Source: Saccharopolyspora soli | GTDB lineage: Bacteria > Actinomycetota > Actinomycetes > Mycobacteriales > Pseudonocardiaceae | Assembly: GCF_022678645.1 (NCBI RefSeq) | Contig: NZ_JALBWV010000010.1 | Location: forward strand, 62,001 to 126,000 | Direction: 5' to 3' | DNA: 64,000 nucleotides | Shown here: positions 1 through 7,353 of the stretch, piece by piece | Layout of the letters: each line of letters begins with the position of its first letter | Position numbering within the stretch: position 1 is the first letter of the stretch | The notes under the pieces: generated by a model | Databases searched by the model: none | Told to the model about the DNA's origin: nothing | The model's input: the letters and a program-made list of their open reading frames with translations, nothing else | Position numbers and translations under genes: made by a program

Positions 1-1
1 C

Positions 2-385
2 GAGGTGACGGCCGAACTCGTCGAACGGGCCGAGCGGATGGTGCGGCTCGGGGTGCCCGCGCACGGGGTGCTGATCGACCCGACGCACGACTTCGGCAAG
101 AACACCTGGCACGGCCTGGCGCTGCTGCGCCGGGTCGGCGAGTTGGTGGCCACCGGCTGGCCGGTGCTGATGGCACTGTCCAACAAGGACTTCATCGGCG
201 AGACCCTGGGCGTCGGGGTGACCGAGCGCCTGGAGGGCACCCTGGCGGCCACCGCCATCGCGGCCTGGGGCGGCGCCAAGGTGTTCCGGGCCCACCACGT
301 GGCGGAAACCCGCCGGGTGGTGGACATGGTCGCGGCCATCGCGGGCACCCATCCGCCCAGCCAGGTCATCCGTGCCCTGGCCTGA
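2..385 (+). CDS. folP2: Dihydropteroate synthase-like protein FolP2, C-terminal part
   Basis: The C-terminal 127 residues of a TIM-barrel dihydropteroate synthase-family protein; the reading frame enters from the left edge, so the start is outside the window. The late barrel strands are recognisable as LIDPTHDFGKNTWHGL and ALSNKDFIGETLG. Canonical DHPS enzymes carry an SRK motif in the second of these (SRKSFIG); here it reads SNKDFIG, as in the mycobacterial FolP2 paralogue, which is reported to lack synthase activity. That makes a folate role doubtful. In M. tuberculosis folP2 is followed by gpgS, but here the next gene is a small convergent ORF of unknown function. Confident for family, moderate for the FolP2 subtype. 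Confidence 0.85.
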   Translation, partial: EVTAELVERAERMVRLGVPAHGVLIDPTHDFGKNTWHGLALLRRVGELVATGWPVLMALSNKDFIGETLGVGVTERLEGTLAATAIAAWGGAKVFRAHHVAETRRVVDMVAAIAGTHPPSQVIRALA

Positions 386-389
386 CGGT

Positions 390-725
390 TCACAGGTCGC
401 CGACAGCTCGGTTGAGCAGGTCGGTGAGGGTCGGGATCGGGATGTCCGGGCGGACTTCGCGCAGCAGCGGGACGAGCCGCAGCCACCGGGACTGGACCCG
501 CGGCGCGCTCGGCGGTACGCGGGTCAGTTCCTCGACGAGCTCCTCCAGCCGCCAGTGCGCCTCGTCGCGTGCCATGCTCGCTTCCGGGTGCTGGTCGATC
601 ACGTCGACGAGCACCACGAGGTAGGCGCGGAGTTGATCGAGGGCCTCCTGCCGCGGGGCGTAGGTGGTCGCGGCATCGAGTCGTGCGGCACCGGTGGTCG
701 CGTCCTGGGCGCTGTCCTTGGACAC
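390..725 (-). CDS. Hypothetical helical protein (111 aa)
   Basis: I do not recognise this small protein. The start GTG at 725 is chosen because an AGGAG lies nine bases upstream on the minus strand; a longer frame to 869 lacks a ribosome binding site. After a short polar N-terminus the rest looks fully helical, with Leu/Val heptads and many Glu/Arg, and there is no membrane segment or cysteine. It ends 4 bp from the folP2 stop, so the two genes converge. It occupies the place where mycobacteria carry gpgS, but shows no glycosyltransferase features. A soluble helical regulator or partner protein is possible but unsupported. Confidence 0.6.
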   Translation of the reverse strand: MSKDSAQDATTGAARLDAATTYAPRQEALDQLRAYLVVLVDVIDQHPEASMARDEAHWRLEELVEELTRVPPSAPRVQSRWLRLVPLLREVRPDIPIPTLTDLLNRAVGDL

Positions 726-915
726 GGCAAACGACTCCTGATTGCTTACCCGGTGGTGCGATGGGGGACATCCGGCTTCGCAGTGTGGTCGGATTTGGCC
801 GCTGTCAACGCGCTTTCTGGTTTGCGCCACCCGAACGGCGCAGCTGTCACTCGATGTGATGGACGTCATTCACGTCCGGATCGCGACAGGACTTAGGTCC
901 TCTTGTGCGAGAGCG

Positions 916-944
916 GTGACAGTGGTCGCAAATGACCGTAGAGT
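916..944 (+). promoter_or_regulatory. Promoter of the PadR-like gene, leaderless
   Basis: A -35 hexamer GTGACA (916-921) and a -10 hexamer TAGAGT (939-944) are separated by 17 bp. The predicted transcript start falls at about 951-953, directly on the GTG start codon at 953, so the message would have no leader. Confidence 0.6.
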
Positions 945-952
945 CGCTACTT

Positions 953-1285
953 GTGAAGGCTGATGCGCTCCGCGGCCATCTCGACGCTCTGCTGCTGGCC
1001 ACGCTAGACGGCAGGGCCTTGCATGGTTACGCGATCATCGAGGCGCTGCAGGAACGCAGCGGTGGCGCCCTCGATCTGCCCACCGGCACGGTGTACCCCG
1101 CGTTGCGCAGGCTGGAGCGCGCGGGCTACGTGCAAAGCACTTGGAGCACTGTCGGCGGCCGACAGCGCCGTACCTACCGTCTGACCCAGACCGGCGTGCA
1201 AACCTTGCAGGCCGAGCGCCGCGCGTGGCGCGAATTCACCAGCGCCATCGAAGGCGTCCTCGAAGCAGCCCCCGCCAAGACCTGA
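953..1285 (+). CDS. PadR-family transcriptional regulator
   Basis: A 110-residue winged-helix protein of the short PadR type. The DNA-binding part is visible as LLLATLDGRALHGYAIIEAL followed by LPTGTVYPALRRLERAGYV and a wing with GGRQRRTYRLTQTG; the C-terminal helix for dimerisation is short. GTG at 953 is preferred over ATG at 932 because a -10 hexamer ends eight bases before it and there is no ribosome binding site, implying a leaderless message; the ATG at 932 would lie inside the promoter. PadR proteins usually repress neighbouring efflux or stress genes; the next genes encode a membrane protein and an SRPBCC protein, so the target is not obvious. Confidence 0.85.
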   Translation: MKADALRGHLDALLLATLDGRALHGYAIIEALQERSGGALDLPTGTVYPALRRLERAGYVQSTWSTVGGRQRRTYRLTQTGVQTLQAERRAWREFTSAIEGVLEAAPAKT

Positions 1286-1322
1286 CCGTGGCCGCGGCGG
1301 TCCGCGGTCCGTGCCACGATTG

Positions 1323-1679
1323 ATGACCGTGGCTAGTGCGCTCATCTACCTGTTCGTGGTGCTCGCGGTCGCTGCGGTGATCTACCTGCTGGCCTCGCTG
1401 GTCTTCGGACGCGGCGAGCAGCTCGCGCCGCTGCCGCCGGGCTCGACGCCGACCCGCCTGCCCCCGGCCGACATCGTGGCCGCCGACGTGCGCGCCCTGC
1501 GGTTCCAGCAGGTCCTCCGCGGCTACAAGGCATCGGAGGTGGACTGGGCGTTGGCGCGCCTCGCGGGTGAACTCGACGAGCTGCACGGCCGGATCGCACT
1601 CCTGGAGAAGCAGCTCGACGTCGCCGGGCAGCAGTTGCAGGAGGCCCGCGCCGGTTGCCCGGACGAGCCGGAGGACTGA
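1323..1679 (+). CDS. DivIVA-domain membrane protein (Rv1209-like)
   Basis: A 118-residue protein with one N-terminal membrane helix (about residues 4-27) and a cytoplasmic DivIVA-like segment containing FQQVLRGYKASEVDWALARL, then a short coiled coil to the end. This matches the small membrane-anchored DivIVA-domain proteins found beside tag in actinobacteria, including Rv1209 of M. tuberculosis. DivIVA-type segments recognise curved membrane or assemble polar and septal scaffolds; the exact role of this small family is unknown. ATG at 1323 was chosen, with GTG at 1329 as an alternative. Only 3 bp separate its stop from the next start, so the two genes are probably co-transcribed. Confidence 0.8.
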   Translation: MTVASALIYLFVVLAVAAVIYLLASLVFGRGEQLAPLPPGSTPTRLPPADIVAADVRALRFQQVLRGYKASEVDWALARLAGELDELHGRIALLEKQLDVAGQQLQEARAGCPDEPED

Positions 1680-1682
1680 CCG

Positions 1683-2141
1683 GTGCGCCCGGTCGAGCTG
1701 CGGTTCAGCGTGCCGGTCGAGGCGGCGCCCGAGGTGGTGTGGGCAGCGGCGACGGACTGGGCGCGGCAGGGCGAGTGGATGTTGGGCACCGACGTGCAGG
1801 TGCTCGGCGGCTCCGGTGGGCCGGGCACTCGGCTGATCGCGGTCACCGGGTACCGCGGGGTCGGCGTGGTGGATCGGATGGAGATCGTCGAGTGGCGGCC
1901 ACCGCAGACCTGCCGGGTGCGCCACCACGGGGAGCTGCTTGTCGGGGATGGCGGGTTCGATGTGGTCCGGTGCGGCAATGCGGCATCGATGTTCGTGTGG
2001 TGGGAGCGGTTGGCGCTGCCGACCGGCGGCGCGTTGGTCTGGCCGGTGGTGCGACCCGCCTTCGCCTGGGGAATGCGCCGGTCGTTGAACGCCTTCGCGG
2101 CGTTCTGCCGGGACTACGAAAGTGGAGGAAGGCGTGAGTGA
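1683..2141 (+). CDS. SRPBCC (polyketide cyclase-like) family protein
   Basis: A 152-residue protein with the helix-grip fold typical of the SRPBCC superfamily: it opens with RFSVPVEAAPEVVWAAATDW, continues with a curved sheet (IAVTGYRGVGVVDRMEIVEW, then WRPPQTCRVRHHG) and ends in a long amphipathic helix. Such proteins bind hydrophobic ligands or act as cyclase-like or lipid-transfer proteins; no ligand can be assigned. The start is GTG, 3 bp after the DivIVA-like gene, and its end overlaps the start of tag by eight bases. It therefore sits in a three-gene operon ending with DNA repair, a context conserved in related genera. Confidence 0.8.
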   Translation: MRPVELRFSVPVEAAPEVVWAAATDWARQGEWMLGTDVQVLGGSGGPGTRLIAVTGYRGVGVVDRMEIVEWRPPQTCRVRHHGELLVGDGGFDVVRCGNAASMFVWWERLALPTGGALVWPVVRPAFAWGMRRSLNAFAAFCRDYESGGRRE

Positions 2142-2712
2142 ATCCGGTGCCGCGGTCCTCGGCGAGGACGGTCGGGCGCGCTGTCCGTGGGGTGCCGGTC
2201 CGGCGGACTACACCGAGTACCACGACCGCGAGTGGGGCGTCCCGCTGCACGGCGTGCCGGAGCTGTTCGAGCGGATCACCCTGGAGGCGTTCCAGTCCGG
2301 GTTGTCGTGGCTGACGATCCTGCGCAAGCGGGCGGCGTTCCGCCAGGCGTTCGCCGGGTTCGACCCGGAGCGGGTGGCGGCGTTCGGCGAGGCCGACCGG
2401 CAGCGGCTGCTCGCCGACGCGGGCATCGTGCGCAACCGGGCGAAGATCGACGCGGCGATCCGCAACGCCGGTGCGGTGCTGGAGCTGGACCGCCCGCTGG
2501 ACGAGTTGCTCTGGTCGTTCGCCCCGGAAGCCCGCAAGCGGCGCCCGGCCACCCTGGGCGACGTGCCAGCCACCACGCCGGAGTCGGTGGCGATGGCCAA
2601 GGACCTCAAGCGGCGCGGGTTCGCCTTCGTCGGCCCCACCACCTGCTACGCCCTGATGCAGGCCACCGGCATGGTCGACGACCACCTCGCGGACTGCTGG
2701 CGGGCGAACTGA
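2134..2712 (+). CDS. tag: DNA-3-methyladenine glycosylase I
   Basis: A 192-residue base-excision repair enzyme that removes 3-methyladenine from alkylated DNA. The family signature RCPWGAG...YHDREWGVP is at the N-terminus, the helix-hairpin-helix-like core follows (SGLSWLTILRKRAAFRQAF), and the C-terminal zinc-binding His and Cys lie in GMVDDHLADCW; with the N-terminal Cys and His these form the zinc snap of the Tag family. The GTG at 2134 follows GGAGGA and overlaps the upstream stop by eight bases, so translation is probably coupled. Length is normal for the family. In M. tuberculosis the same gene (tagA, Rv1210) has the same left neighbour. Confidence 0.95.
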   Translation: MSESGAAVLGEDGRARCPWGAGPADYTEYHDREWGVPLHGVPELFERITLEAFQSGLSWLTILRKRAAFRQAFAGFDPERVAAFGEADRQRLLADAGIVRNRAKIDAAIRNAGAVLELDRPLDELLWSFAPEARKRRPATLGDVPATTPESVAMAKDLKRRGFAFVGPTTCYALMQATGMVDDHLADCWRAN

Positions 2713-2715
2713 ATA

Positions 2716-2931
2716 CCTGTCTCTGGACTCGTTTCGCGTGGCGGTGCGGGTAGCGGAACCTCAGAGGCCTTCTCGACTCCGGGATCCCCGACATCGTGTA
2801 TGCCGATACACCACGTCGGGGCTGTCCTCGCGAGGAGAACCCCAGAGGGGTGGGCACCGTGAACCCGCGGCGGTGCAAGTGCCGTAGGTGGGCTAAGCGG
2901 CTGCGCCGCTTCAGAAGAAGACCAAGACAGG
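2716..2931 (+). repeat. Dispersed 3'-UTR repeat, copy A (full length)
   Basis: A 216-bp element starting 4 bp after the tag stop codon. Its ends form an imperfect inverted repeat: CCTGTCTCTGG at 2716-2726 and CCAAGACAGG at 2922-2931. Inside are a hairpin GTGTAT-gccg-ATACAC (2796-2811), flanked by CGAC/GTCG, and a second stem AAGCGGC-tgc-GCCGCTT near 2895-2911. The sequence is closely matched by copy B near 58.4 kb and partly matched near 13.5, 18.9 and 35.9 kb. No credible protein is encoded. Confidence 0.75.
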
Positions 2932-2961
2932 CGCTAAGCGCCTCGCTCAGCGCTGGTAGGT

Positions 2962-2979
2962 CGATTTCGCAGGAAATCG
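2962..2979 (-). terminator. Hairpin after the enoyl-CoA hydratase gene
   Basis: A perfect seven-base stem CGATTTC-ctgc-GAAATCG lies 3 bp beyond the stop codon of the minus-strand gene. It has no U-tract, so a terminator role is likely but not certain. Confidence 0.5.
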
Positions 2980-2981
2980 CC

Positions 2982-3770
2982 TCAGCGGCCGATGAAGTTG
3001 GGGGTGCGCTTCGCGACGAACGCCGCCACCGCCTCCCGGTGGTCGGCCGTCGAACCGGCCTCGGCCTGCGCGCCCGCCTCGACTGCCAGCGCCTCGGCCA
3101 AGCCTTCCGCGGCGGCCGCCAGCATCGTCTCCTTGATCCGGGCGTAGGCGCTGGTCGGCCCGGTCGCCATCCGAGTGGCCAGTTCGGTGGCCGCCGCGAC
3201 CGCCTCGCCGGTGTCCACGACGCGGTTCACCATGCCGATCCGCAGCGCGTCCTCCGCGGCAACCGGCTCGGCCAGCAGCAGCATCTCCATGGCCCGGCCG
3301 TAGCCGATCAGCCGGGGCAGCGTCCAGGACGCCCCGGAATCGGCGGACAGGCCGACGTTGGCGAAGGCCATCAGGAACTTCGCGTTCGTCGCCGCCACCC
3401 GCAGATCGCACGCGTAGGCCAGCGACGCGCCCGCCCCGGCCGCGGTGCCGTTGATCGCGGCGATCACCGGCTTCGGCATGCTCGTCACCGCCCGGATGAT
3501 CGGGTTGTAGTGCTCCTCCACGGTCTTCAGCGGCGCCGGGTCCCCGGCGTCGAGCAGCGCGATGTGCTCCTTGAGGTCCTGACCGGCGCAGAACGCCTTG
3601 CCCGCGCCGGTGATCACCAGCGCGCGCACCGAGTCGTCGGCGGCGGCGTCCCGCAGCGCGGCGATCAGGGCCTGCTTGAGTTGGACGTCGAGCGAGTTGA
3701 ACGCCTCCGGGCGGTTCAACGTGAGCAGGCGCACACCGGCGGTGTCCTGGGTCAGCAGTACGTCGGTCAC
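2982..3770 (-). CDS. Enoyl-CoA hydratase/isomerase family protein
   Basis: A 262-residue crotonase-fold protein acting on acyl-CoA thioesters. The oxyanion-hole segments are visible as AFCAGQDLKEH and ING-TAAGAGASLAYACDLRVA, and the second catalytic region reads GLSADSGASWTLPRLIG. The Asp in the last motif resembles PaaG-type isomerases more than classical hydratases, which have Glu there, so an isomerase or ring-opening step is possible. GTG at 3770 is preceded by AAGGAG at the right distance. It stands alone, convergent with tag across repeat copy A and divergent from the DUF3117 gene. The substrate cannot be predicted. Confidence 0.85.
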   Translation of the reverse strand: MTDVLLTQDTAGVRLLTLNRPEAFNSLDVQLKQALIAALRDAAADDSVRALVITGAGKAFCAGQDLKEHIALLDAGDPAPLKTVEEHYNPIIRAVTSMPKPVIAAINGTAAGAGASLAYACDLRVAATNAKFLMAFANVGLSADSGASWTLPRLIGYGRAMEMLLLAEPVAAEDALRIGMVNRVVDTGEAVAAATELATRMATGPTSAYARIKETMLAAAAEGLAEALAVEAGAQAEAGSTADHREAVAAFVAKRTPNFIGR

Positions 3771-4163
3771 TTCACGCTCCTTGCCTCGAGTCCGTTGTGG
3801 CGGGTCGCCGGGCCACCGGCTGACGGCTCCACTGTGGACGCCGCGGATCACGCGAAGTCCCGAGTAGACAGTGTTGCGGCTGGTCGCCCAGGCAATCATC
3901 AGGAGCGGCCGGAACCCGGTGCCAGCCGTCGGTGGCCCGGCGGCCCCGGTCGGCCACCGGGCGCCCGGCGGTTGCACCGGAAGGCACCGAAATAGCCCGC
4001 ACGAGCGGTGAGTCTGCCAGCCACCGCGGGCATTCGACCAGCGCACGGGCGACACGAGTTGATCGGTTCGGTTTCGTCCCCGCCTCGGCATGGGGGAGAA
4101 TGGGGGTGGACCCGAGCTGGTTGTGGCGACCGGCGGGGGAAGAGTTCACGGAGGGAGCACGCT
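3771..4163. other. Divergent intergenic region
   Basis: This 393-bp stretch lies between the divergent enoyl-CoA hydratase and DUF3117 genes and should hold both promoters. A -10-like GAGAAT lies near 4099-4104 on the plus strand. I see no credible ORF, RNA gene or repeat in it. Confidence 0.4.
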
Positions 4164-4331
4164 ATGGCGGCCATGAAGCCCCGGACCGGTGACGGTCCCC
4201 TCGAAGTGACTAAGGAGGGACGCGGCATCGTGATGCGCGTTCCGCTTGAGGGTGGTGGGCGGCTCGTCGTCGAAATGTCGGTCGAGGAGGCCAAGAACCT
4301 GGGCGACGCCCTGGAGTCGGCCACCGGCTGA
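4164..4331 (+). CDS. DUF3117 small conserved protein (Rv1211-like)
   Basis: A 55-residue protein, MAAMKPRTGDGPLEVTKEGR onward, belonging to the very conserved actinobacterial DUF3117 family. It has a small beta-rich core (GIVMRVPLEGGGRLVVEMS) followed by an acidic helix. No biochemical role is established. The ATG at 4164 has a strong GGAGGG six to eight bases upstream; longer upstream frames have no ribosome binding site. It lies next to tag in M. tuberculosis as well (Rv1211). The high conservation of such a short protein suggests a core housekeeping role. Confidence 0.9.
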   Translation: MAAMKPRTGDGPLEVTKEGRGIVMRVPLEGGGRLVVEMSVEEAKNLGDALESATG

Positions 4332-4581
4332 GGCCGCCAGCTGGCGATCGAGGGGAGCGCGGGCGGTCGGGTGGCGATCGATTGGCCGCCTGCTGCCCCC
4401 TCCGCCGAGGCGACAACTCAATCAAGTCGACGGCGAACCTGCTTCGCCGCGGCCGGGCCCCGGTGTAGAGGGCGACGCCGGGGTCGTCGTCGACAGCAGG
4501 CAAGTCCTTGGCCCACCAACGTGATCACCCGAGGCCGTCCAGCGCGAGACACCGCCCTGGCGCTGCGATCGGGTGCACATC

Positions 4582-4609
4582 GTGACCGGGCCGGTGAGGA
4601 CAGTAGTTT
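4582..4609 (+). promoter_or_regulatory. Candidate promoter of the leucyl aminopeptidase gene
   Basis: A -35-like GTGACC (4582-4587) and -10 TAGTTT (4604-4609) are spaced by 16 bp, giving a leader of about 30 bases before the GTG at 4648. The rest of the interval 4332-4647 shows no gene or repeat. Confidence 0.45.
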
Positions 4610-4647
4610 CGAGTGCGCGCGGCGAACCCGTGCAGGAAGGTCTTTTC

Positions 4648-6228
4648 GTGTCCGGTGCCTCAGTGTTCCGTTCCGCCCAGCCGTCCCGCGACGCGGACCC
4701 GGCACTGCCCGTGATTCCGACGTCACTGGTCGAAGTGGACGTCGTGCGGCAGTGGCGGGACGGCGTGCCCGGCGCGGTCGCGGTCTTCGAAGGTGAGTCA
4801 GGACCGGACCTGGCAGCCGCGGCCGAACCGTTCGATGTGGACATCGCGGTGCTGCAGGCCGTCGGCGCGACGGCCAGCGCCGGTGACGTGCGCGCCGTGC
4901 CGTTGCCCGCCGGGCACGTCGGCTGGGTCGTGGGCGTCGGAGCGGGCGAGCCCGCGAAGTGGCGCAGCGCCGGGGCGGCGCTGGCGCGCGCGTTGCGCGA
5001 GCGGCTCGGTGAGGCGGCGGAGTCGGCTGATGAGACCGGCGATCTCGGGGACGCTTCCGACGCGGACTACCTCCAGATCCGCCTGCCCGACGGCGTCGAC
5101 GGCGAGACGGTGTCGGCGCTGACGCTGGGGCTGGCGCTGGGCGGGTACCGGTTCCGGGTCACCGCCAAACCAGCTCCGCCGCGGCTGCGGAAGGTCCTGC
5201 TGGTGTTGCCGGAGAGTGCCGACTCGGCGGCGCTGGGTGAGCAGGTCCGCCGCGCCCGGGAGCTGGCGGCCACCACCGCGCTGGCCCGCGATCTCGCCAA
5301 CGCGCCCTCGAACATCAAGGACCCGGCCTGGTTGACCGGGATCGCCGCCGAGTTGGCCGCCGACGTCGCGAACCTGGGTGCGGCGGTGCGGGACGAGAAG
5401 TGGCTCGCCGACAACGGTTTCGGCGGAGTCCTCGCGGTCGGTGGCGGCTCGTCCCGGCCGCCCCGGCTGTTGGAGCTGACCTACCGGCCGAAGGACGCCG
5501 CTGGCCCGCACCTGGTGCTGGTGGGCAAGGGCATCACCTTCGACACCGGTGGGATCTCGCTCAAACCCGCCGAGGGCATGCACCTGATGCGCACCGACAT
5601 GTCCGGTGGCGCGGCGGTGATCAGCGCGCTGCTGACCATCGCACGGCTGGAACTGCCGATCCGGGTGACCGGTCTGGTGCCGTCGGCGGAGAACCACGTG
5701 TCCGGCAGCGCATACCGGCCCGGTGATGTCGTCCGGCACTACGGCGGCACCACCACGGAGGTCGGCAACACCGACGCGGAAGGCCGGATGGTGCTCGCCG
5801 ACGCGCTCGCGTACGCGGTGGATCGGCTCGAACCCGATCTGCTGGTGGACGTCGCGACGTTGACCGGAGCGATGAAGGTCGCGCTCGGCCTGCGCACGGG
5901 TGGGCTGTTCGCCACCGATCCCGAACTGGCCGACCAGATCCGCGCGGCCGGGGAGCGGGTCGGCGAGGCGTGGTGGCGGATGCCGCTGCTGGAGGACCAC
6001 GCCGAGGACGTGCAGGGCCAGCTCGCCGACGTCAAGCAAACCCCGCCGGGGCCGGGCGGCATCACCGCCGCGCTGTTCCTGCGCGAGTTCACCGGCGGCC
6101 TGCCGTGGGCGCACCTGGACATCGCGGGTCCGGCCCGAGCCGAGAAGGACTACGCCGAGGTGGTGACCGGCGGAACCGGTTTCGCGGCCCGCAGCCTCGT
6201 CGAACTCGCCGCGACCCTGGCGAAGTGA
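4648..6228 (+). CDS. pepA: Leucyl aminopeptidase (M17 family)
   Basis: A 526-residue cytosolic aminopeptidase that removes N-terminal residues from peptides with a two-metal centre. The N-terminal alpha/beta domain covers about residues 1-180; the catalytic domain holds the metal-binding Lys and Asp in VGKGITFDTGG (from about residue 292), MRTDMSGGAAV, and the family signature NTDAEGRMVLADA (about 373-385). GTG at 4648 is supported by AGGAAGG seven bases upstream, and the family length fits. It stands alone, ending 10 bp before a long hairpin that faces the convergent LysR gene. In M. tuberculosis pepB lies elsewhere, so this position is lineage-specific. Confidence 0.93.
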   Translation: MSGASVFRSAQPSRDADPALPVIPTSLVEVDVVRQWRDGVPGAVAVFEGESGPDLAAAAEPFDVDIAVLQAVGATASAGDVRAVPLPAGHVGWVVGVGAGEPAKWRSAGAALARALRERLGEAAESADETGDLGDASDADYLQIRLPDGVDGETVSALTLGLALGGYRFRVTAKPAPPRLRKVLLVLPESADSAALGEQVRRARELAATTALARDLANAPSNIKDPAWLTGIAAELAADVANLGAAVRDEKWLADNGFGGVLAVGGGSSRPPRLLELTYRPKDAAGPHLVLVGKGITFDTGGISLKPAEGMHLMRTDMSGGAAVISALLTIARLELPIRVTGLVPSAENHVSGSAYRPGDVVRHYGGTTTEVGNTDAEGRMVLADALAYAVDRLEPDLLVDVATLTGAMKVALGLRTGGLFATDPELADQIRAAGERVGEAWWRMPLLEDHAEDVQGQLADVKQTPPGPGGITAALFLREFTGGLPWAHLDIAGPARAEKDYAEVVTGGTGFAARSLVELAATLAK

Positions 6229-6238
6229 CCGCTGCCGT

Positions 6239-6284
6239 GTCGTGAGTGGTGATGGTCGCTCTGGCGACCATTGCCGCTCACGAC
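6239..6284. terminator. GTGAGTG-type hairpin, copy 1 (bidirectional terminator)
   Basis: A long inverted repeat between convergent genes: GTCGTGAGTG (6239-6248) pairs with CGCTCACGAC (6275-6284) through one G-T pair, and ATGGTCGC (6252-6259) pairs with GCGACCAT (6264-6271) around a 4-base loop. It closely resembles the hairpin at 22481-22522. Confidence 0.7.
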
Positions 6285-6357
6285 CCTCAGGGCGAGCCTC
6301 AATCCTCGCCTTCTTGGCCAGAACTGTTCGATTCGGCTCTGCAGGTCGGAAAGGCGG

Positions 6358-7290
6358 TCAGCGTTCGGCTGTGCGGTGGGCGAGGGTGAAGGCGCGGAAG
6401 GTGCGGACCGCTGGGGGCAGCGTTCGCCCGGCTGGCCAGGCCAGGCCGATCGTGCGGTGCGCGGGTGGGTCCAGCGGCACCTCGACGGTGCCCGGTGCCG
6501 GGCCGTTGTCGCCAGGCGGGAGCAGCGCCACGCCGAGCCCGGCAGCCACCAGCCCGCGGACCGTGTCGACCTCCTCGCTCTCGAAGGCCAACCGGGGTTC
6601 GAACCCGGCTCGCTCGGCCAGCCCCATGAAGATCTGGTGCAGCCCGTACCCGCGACGGGTCGCGACGAAGTCGTCCCCGGCGAGCTCGGCGAGCCGCAGC
6701 TTGCGCCGCCGGGCCAGTCGATGCCGCGCGAACAGCACCGCGACCAGCGGTTCCTGCCGGATCGCGGCGGTCTCCCAGCGCGGGTCGTGGTCCGGCAGCG
6801 GCGCGATCAGGCAGAGGTCGATCTCGCCAGCCCACGCCCGCGCGAGCATGGCGTCCCGCGGGCCCTGCACGAGCCCGAACCGCACGTGCGGGTGCTCATC
6901 GCGGAATCCGCGCAGCAGCGGCGGCACCAGCGTGCTGCCCATCGTGTGCTGGAACCCGAAGGTCACCTGTCCCCGGTCGGGATCGATCTCCTCGATCACG
7001 GCGCGACAACCCGCCTCCAGGCCGCGCATCGCGTCCTCAGCCGCCGCCGCGAGCAAGGCACCGGCTCGGGAGAGGTGGATGCCGCGTCCCTGCCGCACGA
7101 TCACCGGCGTGCCGAGCCGCTCACCCAGCTTCGCCAGCGTCCGGCTGACCGTCGGTTGCGGGACGCCCAGGGTTTCCGCTGCCCGTGTGAGATGACCCTC
7201 GGCGGCGACCGCGCGCAACAGCGCGAGCGTCGGGGCCAGATGGGCCGCGAGCTGGGGCGCATCGTCCGGTGCGGCTGATTGATCCACCAT
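6358..7290 (-). CDS. LysR-family transcriptional regulator
   Basis: A 310-residue regulator with an N-terminal helix-turn-helix (LLRAVAAEGHLTRAAETLGV, PQPTVSRTLAKLGERLG) and a periplasmic-binding-like effector domain from about residue 100 to the end. It is divergent from an MFS transporter gene, the classical layout in which a LysR protein controls an efflux pump and itself. The ATG at 7290 directly abuts the palindrome CGCATCAATGATGCG, which probably overlaps its own promoter; no ribosome binding site is seen, so the message may be leaderless. Effector unknown. Confidence 0.9.
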   Translation of the reverse strand: MVDQSAAPDDAPQLAAHLAPTLALLRAVAAEGHLTRAAETLGVPQPTVSRTLAKLGERLGTPVIVRQGRGIHLSRAGALLAAAAEDAMRGLEAGCRAVIEEIDPDRGQVTFGFQHTMGSTLVPPLLRGFRDEHPHVRFGLVQGPRDAMLARAWAGEIDLCLIAPLPDHDPRWETAAIRQEPLVAVLFARHRLARRRKLRLAELAGDDFVATRRGYGLHQIFMGLAERAGFEPRLAFESEEVDTVRGLVAAGLGVALLPPGDNGPAPGTVEVPLDPPAHRTIGLAWPAGRTLPPAVRTFRAFTLAHRTAER

Positions 7291-7305
7291 CGCATCAATG
7301 ATGCG
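7291..7305. promoter_or_regulatory. Candidate LysR operator
   Basis: The 15-bp palindrome CGCATCAATGATGCG lies between the divergent LysR and MFS genes. Its centre is about 56 bp upstream of the predicted MFS transcript start, close to the usual recognition position of LysR proteins, and it touches the LysR start codon, as expected for autorepression. Confidence 0.6.
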
Positions 7306-7316
7306 ACAAAGCTGAA

Positions 7317-7346
7317 TTGGACGCATTAATTAGATCTGCTTACTTT
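7317..7346 (+). promoter_or_regulatory. Promoter of the MFS gene, leaderless
   Basis: TTGGAC (7317-7322) and TACTTT (7341-7346) are spaced by 18 bp; seven bases later comes the GTG start at 7354, with no ribosome binding site. A leaderless transcript is predicted. Confidence 0.6.
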
Positions 7347-7353
7347 CGAATTC

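Noticed and set aside
2716-2931. A short peptide gene inside repeat copy A
   Set aside because: Open frames exist, but they are not kept between copies A and B, whereas the hairpins are.
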